From Planctomycetota bacterium (lineage in GTDB: Bacteria > Planctomycetota > Planctomycetia > Pirellulales > Pirellulaceae), in the NCBI GenBank assembly GCA_016872775.1, contig VGZA01000022.1:1-64000 (forward strand): a stretch of 64,000 nucleotides of DNA, read 5' to 3'. Of this stretch, positions 17,536-24,896 are shown one piece after another. The position numbers and the translations under genes were made by a program. Each line of letters begins with the position of its first letter. Within the stretch, counting starts at the first letter, position 1. The notes under the pieces were generated by a model. The model was not told where the DNA came from. It worked only from the letters and a program-made list of their open reading frames with translations, and did not search any database.

Positions 17536-18882
17536 TTACCCCATGACTTCAGAGATCGGCCGGGGATCGCTGACCAGATGGGTAGGCCGCCCCTCCGGCG
17601 TGTAGAGGATCTTATTGGGATCGATTCCCAGTTTGCGATAGACGGTGGATACGAAGTTCTCCGGTGCCAGCACGCGGTCGCAAGCAGAATATCCGTTTCG
17701 GTCGGTGGCGCCGACGATCAATCCGCCGGGCGTTTTTCCGCCGGCCATGAACACCGACATCGCGTTGGCCCAATGGTCGCGGCCTGCCGTTGTCGAGCCC
17801 GGCAACGTCGTAATCTGGGGCGTGCGGCCGAATTCGCCCAACATCACCACCAACACCTCGTCCAACAAGCCGCGATCGTCGAGGTCCCCGATCAGGGCCG
17901 ATACTCCTTGGTCGATAAGTGCCGTGTGTTTCGGCAAGTCTGTGAAGATCCCCGAATGGCTGTCCCAGCCGCCATCGTTGATCGTGATAAACGGGACGCC
18001 AGACTCGACGAGTCGTCGCGCCAGCAGCAGCCGCTGGCCAAACGCGGTACGGCCGTAGCGGTCGCGCGTCGCGGGTTGTTCCTGGGAAATATCGAGGCCG
18101 CGTTGTGCTTCCGTCGAGGTCACCAGTTCGTATCCTTGGCGGTAGTAAGAGTCGACGGTGGCGGCCGGATCGGCAACCATCGGGTCCTCGAATCTCTTGA
18201 GGCGGTCGACCATCGCCCGCAGATCGCGGCGCGTGGAAAAGCGATCCGTCGCCAGGCTCGAAGGCGGCGACACGTCGCGTACGCGAAAATTCGCTTGATT
18301 CGGGTCATCCTCGACGACAAACGGCGCGAATCGACCTCCCAGAAAATTCGGTCCTCCCGAGCGGGTCATGCTGGGAATGGAAAAGTAAGCGGGAAGCTGA
18401 TTGCGCTGGGGAATTTCATGCGCAACGACGGCTCCCATGCTGGGGTGATAACTCACAAAGGCCCCGCAGCCCACAGGAATCCGAGGCGGCGCACCGGTCA
18501 TCATGTAGTGATTACCGGCCCCGTGATTGCCCTGATCGTGGCGGATGGAGCGGATGACGGCGAACTTGTCGGAGCAGGCCGCCAGCCGGGGCAGCGTTTC
18601 GCAGAACTGCACCCCTGGGACGCGCGTCGCGATCGGCGCCATTTCGCCACGAATCTCGGCCGGCGCGTCGGGCTTAGGATCAAACGTTTCAAAGTGCGTC
18701 GGGCCACCATCCAGCCAGATCAATATGCAGGCCCGCGCTGCCGCTCGGCCGTCGGATGGTTCTCCCGCCGCAAGCGACCGCAGCCGCAGCATGTCGACCA
18801 GACTGGTTCCGAAAAACGCACCCAACCCCAGCCGCAGGCAATCGCGGCGGCTCGGTCCCTGACAGTTTCTGTAGCTCGACAT
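17536..18882 (-). CDS. DUF1501 (sulfatase-like) Tat protein
   Basis: 448 residues. The N-terminus has SRRDCLRLGLGAFFG, a Tat-like signal. Family hallmarks are ILIWLDGGPTHFETFDPKP, IRSIRHDQGNHGAGNHYMM, NDGGWDSHSGIF and MLGEFGRTPQI followed by GRDHW, which give the conserved Asp/His metal-like residues shared with the alkaline phosphatase/sulfatase superfamily. DUF1501 proteins are abundant in planctomycetes, usually next to DUF1549/DUF1553 cytochromes, which are absent here. ATG 18882 follows GGAGG at eight bases. First gene of the apparent DUF1501-NHL-M28 operon. Catalytic activity has not been established for the family to my knowledge. Confidence 0.9.
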   Translation of the reverse strand: MSSYRNCQGPSRRDCLRLGLGAFFGTSLVDMLRLRSLAAGEPSDGRAAARACILIWLDGGPTHFETFDPKPDAPAEIRGEMAPIATRVPGVQFCETLPRLAACSDKFAVIRSIRHDQGNHGAGNHYMMTGAPPRIPVGCGAFVSYHPSMGAVVAHEIPQRNQLPAYFSIPSMTRSGGPNFLGGRFAPFVVEDDPNQANFRVRDVSPPSSLATDRFSTRRDLRAMVDRLKRFEDPMVADPAATVDSYYRQGYELVTSTEAQRGLDISQEQPATRDRYGRTAFGQRLLLARRLVESGVPFITINDGGWDSHSGIFTDLPKHTALIDQGVSALIGDLDDRGLLDEVLVVMLGEFGRTPQITTLPGSTTAGRDHWANAMSVFMAGGKTPGGLIVGATDRNGYSACDRVLAPENFVSTVYRKLGIDPNKILYTPEGRPTHLVSDPRPISEVMG

Positions 18883-19606
18883 CGAATAGTCCTCCGGTCG
18901 ACACTATAGTCGACTCCTGTTCGGCGGGCAATTCAGCCGCGGGCCTGCTGGTGCCCAGGGAAGTCGGCGACAGACTTACCCTGGGCAACCAGCCGCCTGC
19001 TACCCATTCCAATCCAACGATGACAGGCCCGCGTGTCGAGCGCCGCTAGCTGCCGAGGATCGGCTTGCGCGGCTGCGTTCGACTTTGTCCGGCGCCCCGC
19101 GGAAGCGCGGCGTCGGCGGGTATGGGAACAGCCCGTCCATGCGACCATTCCCATCCCTCGCCGCTCGCCTCGCACCGCTCCCTACCAACCTCACGCAAGC
19201 CTGAATTTCCTTTTCTTGTCGACACCGAGTCTCGTACGGACCGTATTCTGGTTTTGAGCATCCGACCGCGAGGCACGAACAAGTTCGCGGCGGAGGCGAC
19301 ACATTTGTCGATCGCGATGCCAGGGAACATTCGAGCCGGGACGAACGCCCGCCTGGCTCGCGATCGAATTCACACGCCCACCCGGATCGCGAAACTTGTT
19401 TCGCCTTTCCGTAACGCGAAACTTGTTTCGCAACCTGCCCTTCGTTCAACCTCACTCGAAAACACATTCACTCGCCACATATATACAACGTATTTCGACC
19501 CCCAAAACCGACGCGATTTGGAAAGAATTTTCCCAAATTGTTTGCCGACGCGCATCCGCTCCACACGCTAGCAACACCCAATGCTCTCAATCTGAAAAAA
19601 ACGATC
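18883..19606. other. Long non-coding stretch upstream of the DUF1501 gene
   Basis: No reading frame here has family-like content; short open frames are arginine- and serine-rich shadows. The interval holds two copies of a 16-nt palindrome (19389-19431), a shorter related palindrome CGAACAAGTTCG near 19277-19288, and an AT-rich segment around 19475-19540 that contrasts with the GC-rich surroundings and contains an imperfect inverted repeat (ATTTGG...CCAAAT near 19516-19537). Confidence 0.6.
19389..19431. repeat. Two copies of a 16-nt palindromic repeat
   Basis: GCGAAACTTGTTTCGC occurs exactly at 19389-19404 and again at 19416-19431, 11 bases apart. Each copy is a seven-base inverted repeat around TT. 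A third exact copy is at 19948-19963. This could be a REP-like mobile palindrome or a protein-binding site; it is not part of a recognisable insertion sequence. Confidence 0.8.
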
Positions 19607-19635
19607 TTGACCCTGAACGATGATTGGCCTATCTT
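19607..19635 (+). promoter_or_regulatory. Sigma-70-like promoter for the ncRNA
   Basis: TTGACC (19607-19612) and TATCTT (19630-19635) are separated by exactly 17 bases, giving a -35 match of five of six and a -10 match of four to five of six. The predicted start, near 19642, coincides with the beginning of a perfect hairpin. No open reading frame of convincing quality follows before the terminator at 19878-19917. Confidence 0.6.
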
Positions 19636-19641
19636 CCGCCC

Positions 19642-19917
19642 CACGATCAATTTGATCGTGGTGAGTTTATCAAGCAGTCCACGTGGAGGTGTCTGCACTG
19701 GAGCGAGTGATTTCGGTCGCTCGTCTCTGCGGACCGCGAGGCGAAACGTTGGCACGGATGCCAACGTCCGCTTCGAAAAAGACCGCGCGGCGCACTTATG
19801 ATCGAGGATTGACGGTGCGTGCAGGAAGCGCGGAACGTCAGACCGTCCAATCGCTCCCGGAAAAAGTGGTGTCCTTTGCCCCCCCTAGGACCCATTCGAT
19901 CCGGGGGCCTTTTTTTT
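19642..19917 (+). ncRNA. Putative structured non-coding RNA, about 276 nt, unassigned
   Basis: The unit has its own promoter and a Rho-independent terminator. Between them are stable hairpins: a 5' hairpin with ten-base arms (19641-19661); GAGCGA/TCGCTC with a ten-base loop (about 19701-19722); CGTTGGCA-CGGA-TGCCAACG (19747-19766) enclosed by GCGGA/TCCGC; and a ten-pair stem GATTGACGGT with ACCGTCCAATC having one bulge (about 19807-19854). I could not find the signatures of tmRNA, RNase P RNA, SRP RNA or 6S RNA. A short in-frame reading (19683-19946) runs through the terminator and has no family-like content, so a small mRNA is less likely. It converges on the NTase-HD gene. Confidence 0.6.
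19878..19917 (+). terminator. Rho-independent terminator
   Basis: A GCCCCC/GGGGGC stem extended by GGA/TCC across a four-base bulge closes a short loop and is followed by an uninterrupted run of eight T residues (19910-19917). The T-run lies on the plus strand, so it ends plus-strand transcription. Confidence 0.8.
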
Positions 19918-19941
19918 GCCTCCTCCGCGAAATCTGGTTCG

Positions 19942-19969
19942 CGTAGTGCGAAACTTGTTTCGCGCTACG
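19942..19969. repeat. Third palindrome copy inside a longer hairpin
   Basis: The 16-nt palindrome GCGAAACTTGTTTCGC (19948-19963) is extended on both sides by CGTAGT and GCTACG, giving a 13-pair hairpin with one wobble pair around a TT turn. It lies nine bases past the stop of the minus-strand NTase-HD gene and may help end that transcript, although no T-run follows. Confidence 0.65.
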
Positions 19970-19977
19970 GTGCTCGC

Positions 19978-21084
19978 TCAGATACCGAAAGTGCGATCCA
20001 GATCGCGGATATAGTCCAGGGCTTCGTCGATGTCGGGGACCTCTACGCCACAGGCTCGCCCTTCGCGGTCGCAACGGCCAAGGATCAGCAGTTCTTCGTA
20101 ACTTTCGTTTTCCTGCAGGCGGCGTTTGGCTCGCGCCCCCAGAGTCCCCGAATAAAGGGCATGCGCTTCCATGTGGTGCTTGATCAGCCATGCAGTTCGC
20201 TGCGTGATGAACTCACCCAGCGCCTCCAGTCCCGCTTCCACATGCTGCCGGGGCTCGATCGCCTTGCCAACATCGTGCAGCAGCGCCGCGAGCAGCAGTT
20301 CCTCGTCGTACGGCACCTGTTCGCGCGCCAACTCGAACACTTGCAGAGAATGGTACAGCGCGTCACCCTCGGGATGATAACGCGGATCCTGCTTGACGTT
20401 CTCCAAAGGAAGAAGCAACGACTCGTAGACGCGAAAGCGGTCGACCTGCTCTTCGGCGTCACGCAGGCTGGCGTCCAGATCGAGATCGGGGTATTCGCTC
20501 GCCAGGCGCTGCTCGAGCTGTGCGATCGACGCCGATTCGATCGCCTTACCGGTAATCGAACTGCGAAACGCATAACCGATCCAGCTTGTCGCGTAGACGG
20601 TCAACTCGATCGGGAAACGGTCGCGAAGGTGGATATGCGTGTATATCCGTTCCTCACCTTGCTTGCGGACCCGCTTGTGCTCGACCTCGTGCACCAGCCC
20701 CTCCTCCTCCAACGCCGTACGAATCGCTTCCACACTGTCGCAGAACAGATGCAGGTCGATGTCGGAGCCTTGGCGAATATGCCCGGTGAGAACGCTCCCG
20801 ATAAGACGGGGTCGGAAGCGACGCAGCAGTCGCATCACGCGCAGGGCGTCCAGTCGCATGTCGAGCAAATCCCTGGTGCGCTGTTCGCCTTCGTGAAGTC
20901 GCGCCAGCATCTGAATCTCGTCGCGGATTTCCGCGTTCGTGGGGAGATCGGCCGGTTTGACCCATCCTTGGCAGATACGCCTCGCGGCCTTCAGTTTGGC
21001 TCGATAATACTCCGACTCCTGTCGGCTGTACATCAAACGAGCGGCCTCGTAAGTAATCTGACGCCGCAGTTTCGTACCGGTCAT
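19978..21084 (-). CDS. Nucleotidyltransferase-HD phosphohydrolase protein
   Basis: 368 residues. An N-terminal helical part precedes a Pol-beta-type nucleotidyltransferase core, LIGSVLTGHIRQGSDIDLHL (95-112) with catalytic Asp108 and Asp110, then a C-terminal HD domain with His245, the His270-Asp271 pair in LLHDVGKAIEP and a later KHHMEAH. The combination recalls GlnD or tRNA-nucleotidyltransferase-type proteins, but the order and length fit neither; no CCA-adding motifs are seen. Function may be nucleotidylation with reversal or nucleotide second-messenger turnover (inference). ATG 21084 is used; upstream in-frame sequence is intergenic. Its 3' end faces the ncRNA terminator 60 bp away. Confidence 0.78.
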   Translation of the reverse strand: MTGTKLRRQITYEAARLMYSRQESEYYRAKLKAARRICQGWVKPADLPTNAEIRDEIQMLARLHEGEQRTRDLLDMRLDALRVMRLLRRFRPRLIGSVLTGHIRQGSDIDLHLFCDSVEAIRTALEEEGLVHEVEHKRVRKQGEERIYTHIHLRDRFPIELTVYATSWIGYAFRSSITGKAIESASIAQLEQRLASEYPDLDLDASLRDAEEQVDRFRVYESLLLPLENVKQDPRYHPEGDALYHSLQVFELAREQVPYDEELLLAALLHDVGKAIEPRQHVEAGLEALGEFITQRTAWLIKHHMEAHALYSGTLGARAKRRLQENESYEELLILGRCDREGRACGVEVPDIDEALDYIRDLDRTFGI

Positions 21085-21251
21085 GATTGTGCGCCGGGAA
21101 TGCCCGATCGGCGCGAAGGGCAATGCAAGTAAGAGCCACCAAAATCGTGGCGTCGACGTTGGATGCGTTGCCGCAAGTATAGGCGCGCGGTCATCCCAGG
21201 GCAACCTTGCACCAGCCGACGACCGGATCTCGGGATGCCGGCCTCGCCGCT

Positions 21252-21518
21252 TCAGCGCCGCGTCCACTGCGTGTAGTTGCGCGACGTGCCGAAATGACGC
21301 GACCAATGGTGGCGCGGGCTCACACCGAACCAGCCGTAGGAATAGCTCTGCGCGTGCACCTCTTGAGCCTGCCCGGGATAGTACCCGTGTGTCGCCTTAA
21401 AAGAAGCACTTGATTTTGGTGTCCGCAGAATCAAGTAGCTGGGATAATCGCCCCCGCGGAGCGGTGCGTTACCTGCCATCGCAAAAAGGATCAAGGCCGC
21501 CAGAATAAGCGTTCGCAC
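21252..21518 (-). CDS. Small secreted protein, aromatic/His-rich C-terminus
   Basis: 88 residues starting at GTG 21518, which is preceded by GGGGGAGGG at a good distance; longer in-frame readings lack a signal sequence. VRTLILAALILFAMAGNAPL is a signal peptide. The mature part is rich in Tyr, His, Ser and Trp and ends YSYGWFGVSPRHHWSRHFG then a YTQW motif. The pattern YGWFG...H...HFG...YTQW looks conserved-by-design rather than random, and I recall similar short planctomycete proteins, but no function is known. It is transcribed alone, 167 bp upstream of the NTase-HD gene. Confidence 0.65.
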   Translation of the reverse strand: MRTLILAALILFAMAGNAPLRGGDYPSYLILRTPKSSASFKATHGYYPGQAQEVHAQSYSYGWFGVSPRHHWSRHFGTSRNYTQWTRR

Positions 21519-21762
21519 TTTGCGCCCTCCCCCGGGATTACCGCGTGCCGTTCGGGACTCGCGGCCAGCCTTCAAGCTAACTCGGCATCCCGCGAAGGCC
21601 GACTCCACTTCCCCCAAGCCAAATTGCACCGAAGCGGAAATGCCCCGTGATGCTGACACGCTGTTTGGGACGTTAAGGCATCGGCGTAGTGAGACTGGAG
21701 AAGTTGCGGGACTGGGCGCGCAATCAAGCCGCGGAACCGCTCGAAGCGACTATTCGTGTTTC

Positions 21763-21781
21763 GGCGGACTGGAAGTCCGCC
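21763..21781. repeat. Short perfect hairpin (8-bp stem)
   Basis: GGCGGACT-GGA-AGTCCGCC forms an eight-pair stem with a three-base loop, followed on the plus strand by CTACATTTTT. It lies just past the stop of the minus-strand oxidoreductase gene (21807). It may be a terminator-like or REP-type element; on the minus strand no T-run follows. Confidence 0.5.
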
Positions 21782-21806
21782 CTACATTTTTGGATTGGCC
21801 AGAGCG

Positions 21807-22862
21807 CTAGGGCGGGGAATTGGAAGAAAGAGCATCCGCAAGGAACTGAGCCTGACTCGGCACCAGTTGTTCCAGCGCAAGGCGGTCGATCACGGTGCTG
21901 CGATCAAAAACCGCAGACAGCCTTCTCGCGGTCAGGCCGTCGGACTCGGTGGTCGCGTCGCTGGTGAAGCTGGCGCCGAACAGCGACGCTCCGCCCAGAT
22001 TGCTGCCGCGCAAGTCGGCGCCGGAAAAATCGCACCCCTCGAGGTCCGCGTGGTCGAAAACCGCCTCGCGCAGGTCAGCGCCGGCAAATCGCGTGTTCGT
22101 CAGATTAGCACGTGAGAAATCAGCGCCGCGCAGGCTACAGTCCCGGAAATCGGCGTTACGCAACACAGCGTCCACGCATCGTAACCCGTCCAGCTTGTGC
22201 GAACGCAGTTCCAGACTGAGCAGATTCTGGCCCGAAAAATCGAGTCCGGCGAGGAGTTCCCGCAGGCGATGTCGCGGGATCGACGAAACGATGTAGCGCT
22301 GTTCGCGCCATGGGTCGGCTTCATTGTGGTAGCCGCACTCCGCTTCCCAATAGCCAAGCCGGTCCTGGCTCAATACGTCGATTTGCTCCAGCCATTTCAG
22401 ACTCTTGTAGAAGTATTTGCCGGGCACGATCACACGGATCGGGCCGCCGTGTTCGATACCGATCGGCTGACCGTCGTGCTCCAGGGCGACCAGCGTCCGC
22501 AACTGAACTGCCTCGTCCAGCCGCAGCGACGTACTGTGGCTCCGTTCGCTTCGCGCTACCAGCGACAGGAATGCCGCTTCCGCGGGAAGCGGTCCGACCT
22601 CGTCCAGCAACTCCTGGAGCGGAATCCCGCGGAAACGCATCTGCAACCGCGACCAGCGCGTCACGCAGTGGATGTCGACTATCATCTCGGTCTGGTGACG
22701 ATTGCGCAGCGCTTCCAGCGTCCATTCGCGCGGTCGATCCACAAGTCCGAAAATCCGCAGCTGCCACGGCCGCTCGGACTCGCGAGGAACTCGTTCACCG
22801 ACCAATGGCCACTTTCCCGGCGCGGCAAGCTGCTGTCCCGGAGGCAATCCCATTGCATTCAT
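21807..22862 (-). CDS. Sulfite-oxidase-type molybdopterin protein fused to pentapeptide repeats
   Basis: 351 residues. Residues about 35-195 are a sulfite-oxidase/YedY-type molybdopterin domain: VDIHCVTRWS holds the molybdenum-ligating Cys66, HGGPIRVIVPGKYFYKSLKW and GYHNEADPWREQRY are family signatures. From about 205 to 290 the chain switches to pentapeptide repeats (A[D/N][L/F]xx: ADFRD, ADFSR, ANLTN, ADLRE, ADLEG, ADLRG), predicted to form a right-handed beta-helix. No signal peptide is visible, unlike typical YedY, so the protein may stay in the cytoplasm. ATG 22862 is chosen; ATG 22853 is possible. It is divergent from the zinc-ribbon gene. Substrate unknown; the repeat part may mediate protein binding. 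Confidence 0.82.
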   Translation of the reverse strand: MNAMGLPPGQQLAAPGKWPLVGERVPRESERPWQLRIFGLVDRPREWTLEALRNRHQTEMIVDIHCVTRWSRLQMRFRGIPLQELLDEVGPLPAEAAFLSLVARSERSHSTSLRLDEAVQLRTLVALEHDGQPIGIEHGGPIRVIVPGKYFYKSLKWLEQIDVLSQDRLGYWEAECGYHNEADPWREQRYIVSSIPRHRLRELLAGLDFSGQNLLSLELRSHKLDGLRCVDAVLRNADFRDCSLRGADFSRANLTNTRFAGADLREAVFDHADLEGCDFSGADLRGSNLGGASLFGASFTSDATTESDGLTARRLSAVFDRSTVIDRLALEQLVPSQAQFLADALSSNSPP

Positions 22863-22987
22863 CGAGCATTCCAAGGGCGGTTGAAGTCGTGGACACGATT
22901 GGACTACGATACGAGATGAACTAGGATACTCGATGCTGTCGCATCCGTCCTCCTCGACCGTTCCTGAATCCCGGGAAACAACCTGGC

Positions 22988-23716
22988 ATGGCCGCTGTTC
23001 AATTGAGCTGTCCCTGGTGCGCCGGGTTGTTGGAAGTGGACGCCAGCGCAAGCGGCCTGCAGGTTGCATGCCCCAACTGCTGCGGCGTGATTACCGTTCC
23101 CGATCTCAGCGGCGTGGTCGCTGAGGACAGCGGTCCGGTCGATGAACCTTCGGCGCCGTCCCCGACCTCGTCGATCATGGTCGACCTGGGGTGCCCTCAT
23201 TGCGCAGGCATTTTCAAGGTCACGGACTCCATGGAAGGTCAGCAGGTCGCCTGCCCCCATTGCCAGGGCATCGTGACTGTACCGATGTTGACACAAGCGG
23301 CGGTACCCGAGGTCATCGAAGCCGCGCACGAGGAGTTGCCGCCGGCGGTCACGTCGAATTTGGCTCCCCTGCCCCAGGCTCCGGTCGTCCCGGAGCAACC
23401 GACGCCATTTCCCACGCAGCCGACGCCGCCCCTGTCGCCGCCCCTGTCGCCGCCGTACCAGCCATCGGCCGGGGTGCCCGACTCCCACTCGACCGCGCTC
23501 GACCGCCCCGCCGCGGTCGTCATCCCCACCGAGGATGGCGGATATGTCGCGTTGCGCGACCCGGTCAAGACGATTGGCCGCCCAGGTCAAGAGATTGAAT
23601 TGCGGCAACTGAGCCCCGAGGAAAAACGGCAGCGGCGTCGGATCACAAACATCATCGTGATCACGGCCTGCATGTTGATTCTGCTCATCACCTTTGTGGT
23701 ACTCAAGTCACGGTAA
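22988..23716 (+). CDS. Double zinc-ribbon protein with C-terminal membrane anchor
   Basis: 242 residues. Two zinc-ribbon units are seen: LSCPWCAGLLEV...VACPNCCGVITVP (7-38) and LGCPHCAGIFKV...VACPHCQGIVTVP (67-99). A Pro/Thr-rich linker with PPLSPPLSPPYQPS (about 115-165) leads to a basic segment EEKRQRRRI and one C-terminal helix (217-238), so the ribbons face the cytoplasm in a tail-anchored protein. No function is known. The gene at 36040-36630 has the same order of parts and is probably a related adaptor. ATG 22988 is the first start and lies in the intergenic region shared with the oxidoreductase. Confidence 0.75.
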   Translation: MAAVQLSCPWCAGLLEVDASASGLQVACPNCCGVITVPDLSGVVAEDSGPVDEPSAPSPTSSIMVDLGCPHCAGIFKVTDSMEGQQVACPHCQGIVTVPMLTQAAVPEVIEAAHEELPPAVTSNLAPLPQAPVVPEQPTPFPTQPTPPLSPPLSPPYQPSAGVPDSHSTALDRPAAVVIPTEDGGYVALRDPVKTIGRPGQEIELRQLSPEEKRQRRRITNIIVITACMLILLITFVVLKSR

Positions 23717-23804
23717 GCTCGCCTGGGCAGGCTTCGAGCGCTTCCGCAGGACGGCGAACCGATTCGCATGCACAATCGACCCCGCTATCGGCCCGATGGG
23801 GAGA

Positions 23805-24896
23805 TTACGCCGGGCGCGAACCCGACGCGAGCGTCGCTTCCAATGCGTCGCCATCAATTCGTGCGATTGGCTGCTGATCGGAAATGCGTTGCGCCGCCGC
23901 GAGATCTTTGAATCCCGTCCCTGTCAGAATACAGACGGCCCGTTGGTCGTTGGTGACGAGCCCCTGGCGCGCGGCATCGATAGCGCCGGCCACGGAAACG
24001 GCGGCGGCCGGTTCGCAGAAGATGCCCTCGTGCCGGGCAAGATCGGCTTGAACCTGCCAGGCCTGTTCGTCACTCACCGCCACTCCGATACCGCCACTCG
24101 CTCGGCACGCGCTGATGGTCGCATCGCCATCGATGACGTTGGCCACCTGCAGGCCGCTGATTTGAGTGGAACAGGTGACGGAGCGCGCCTGAGGCTGGCC
24201 GGTGGTGAGCGGTGTCGAGATCGTGTCATTGCCGATCGGCTGAACCACATGCACCGACGTGGGAACGCGGTAATCGGCATGCCGGCGCAGGATCTCAAAG
24301 CCGCGAGCGACCGCGAGCGCCAATCCGCCACCTCCAGCAGGCACGAAGACGTGTCGCGGTACCGCGTCCGCCAATTCAAAACCCAGGGTCATCACACCCG
24401 ACATTCCGCTCGGGCTGTAGCGGAACGCGCTGATCTGCAACGCAAACGGGGGCCGTTCCGCCCAGGCGCACAGCAGGCGGAACACTCGATCGGTCGTGGC
24501 GGCGTCGACTCCAAACCCACGGACGACAATCAGTCTCGCGCCGTGCAACATCATTTGCCGCAGTTTTTCCGCAGGCGCTGTTTCGACGATGGCGATCGTG
24601 CAGTCCATTCCCGCGGCCGCACAATATGCCGCCAGCGCGGCGCCGGTATTGCCGCTGGAGGTCGCCAGGCAATGCGAGCGGCCGTCCGCAGCCATTCGGG
24701 AAATCGCCGCCGCCGCAAAGCGGTCCTTATAGGAGCCGCTGGGGTTAGCGCTCTCTAGTTTGAACCAGAGGTCATTCAGCCCGTGGCGAGGGCCGATCCA
24801 GCGCGAACGGACGAGCGGCGTGTGACCTTCGCCCAAACTGATCCGATGTCCAGGGTCGATCGGATCCAGCCACTGCGACCATTTCCAGATGCTCAT
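23805..24896 (-). CDS. Threonine-synthase-like PLP enzyme (fold type II)
   Basis: 363 residues. PSGSYKDRFA holds the PLP lysine (Lys57), SSGNTGAALAA (80-90) binds the cofactor phosphate side, VFVPAGGGGLALA is the glycine loop and TGTGFKD closes the domain. The N-terminal LGEGHTPLV is typical of threonine synthases rather than serine/threonine dehydratases. No thrA or thrB is nearby. Its ATG overlaps the stop of the deacylase gene as ATGA, so it is the last gene of a coupled four-gene set with an M24 hydrolase and an aminotransferase. That context suggests amino-acid catabolism or a specialised beta/gamma-replacement rather than the housekeeping pathway; this is inference. Confidence 0.82.
   Translation of the reverse strand: MSIWKWSQWLDPIDPGHRISLGEGHTPLVRSRWIGPRHGLNDLWFKLESANPSGSYKDRFAAAAISRMAADGRSHCLATSSGNTGAALAAYCAAAGMDCTIAIVETAPAEKLRQMMLHGARLIVVRGFGVDAATTDRVFRLLCAWAERPPFALQISAFRYSPSGMSGVMTLGFELADAVPRHVFVPAGGGGLALAVARGFEILRRHADYRVPTSVHVVQPIGNDTISTPLTTGQPQARSVTCSTQISGLQVANVIDGDATISACRASGGIGVAVSDEQAWQVQADLARHEGIFCEPAAAVSVAGAIDAARQGLVTNDQRAVCILTGTGFKDLAAAQRISDQQPIARIDGDALEATLASGSRPA

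Noticed and set aside
19642-19917. Assigning the structured RNA to 6S, tmRNA, SRP RNA or RNase P RNA
   Set aside because: No GGAAG/GNAR SRP helix-8 signature, no ANDYALAA-like tag with Ala-tRNA ends, no conserved RNase P core (GAGGAAAGTC and ACAGAA), and no 5'-3' end pairing with a central bubble as in 6S RNA.
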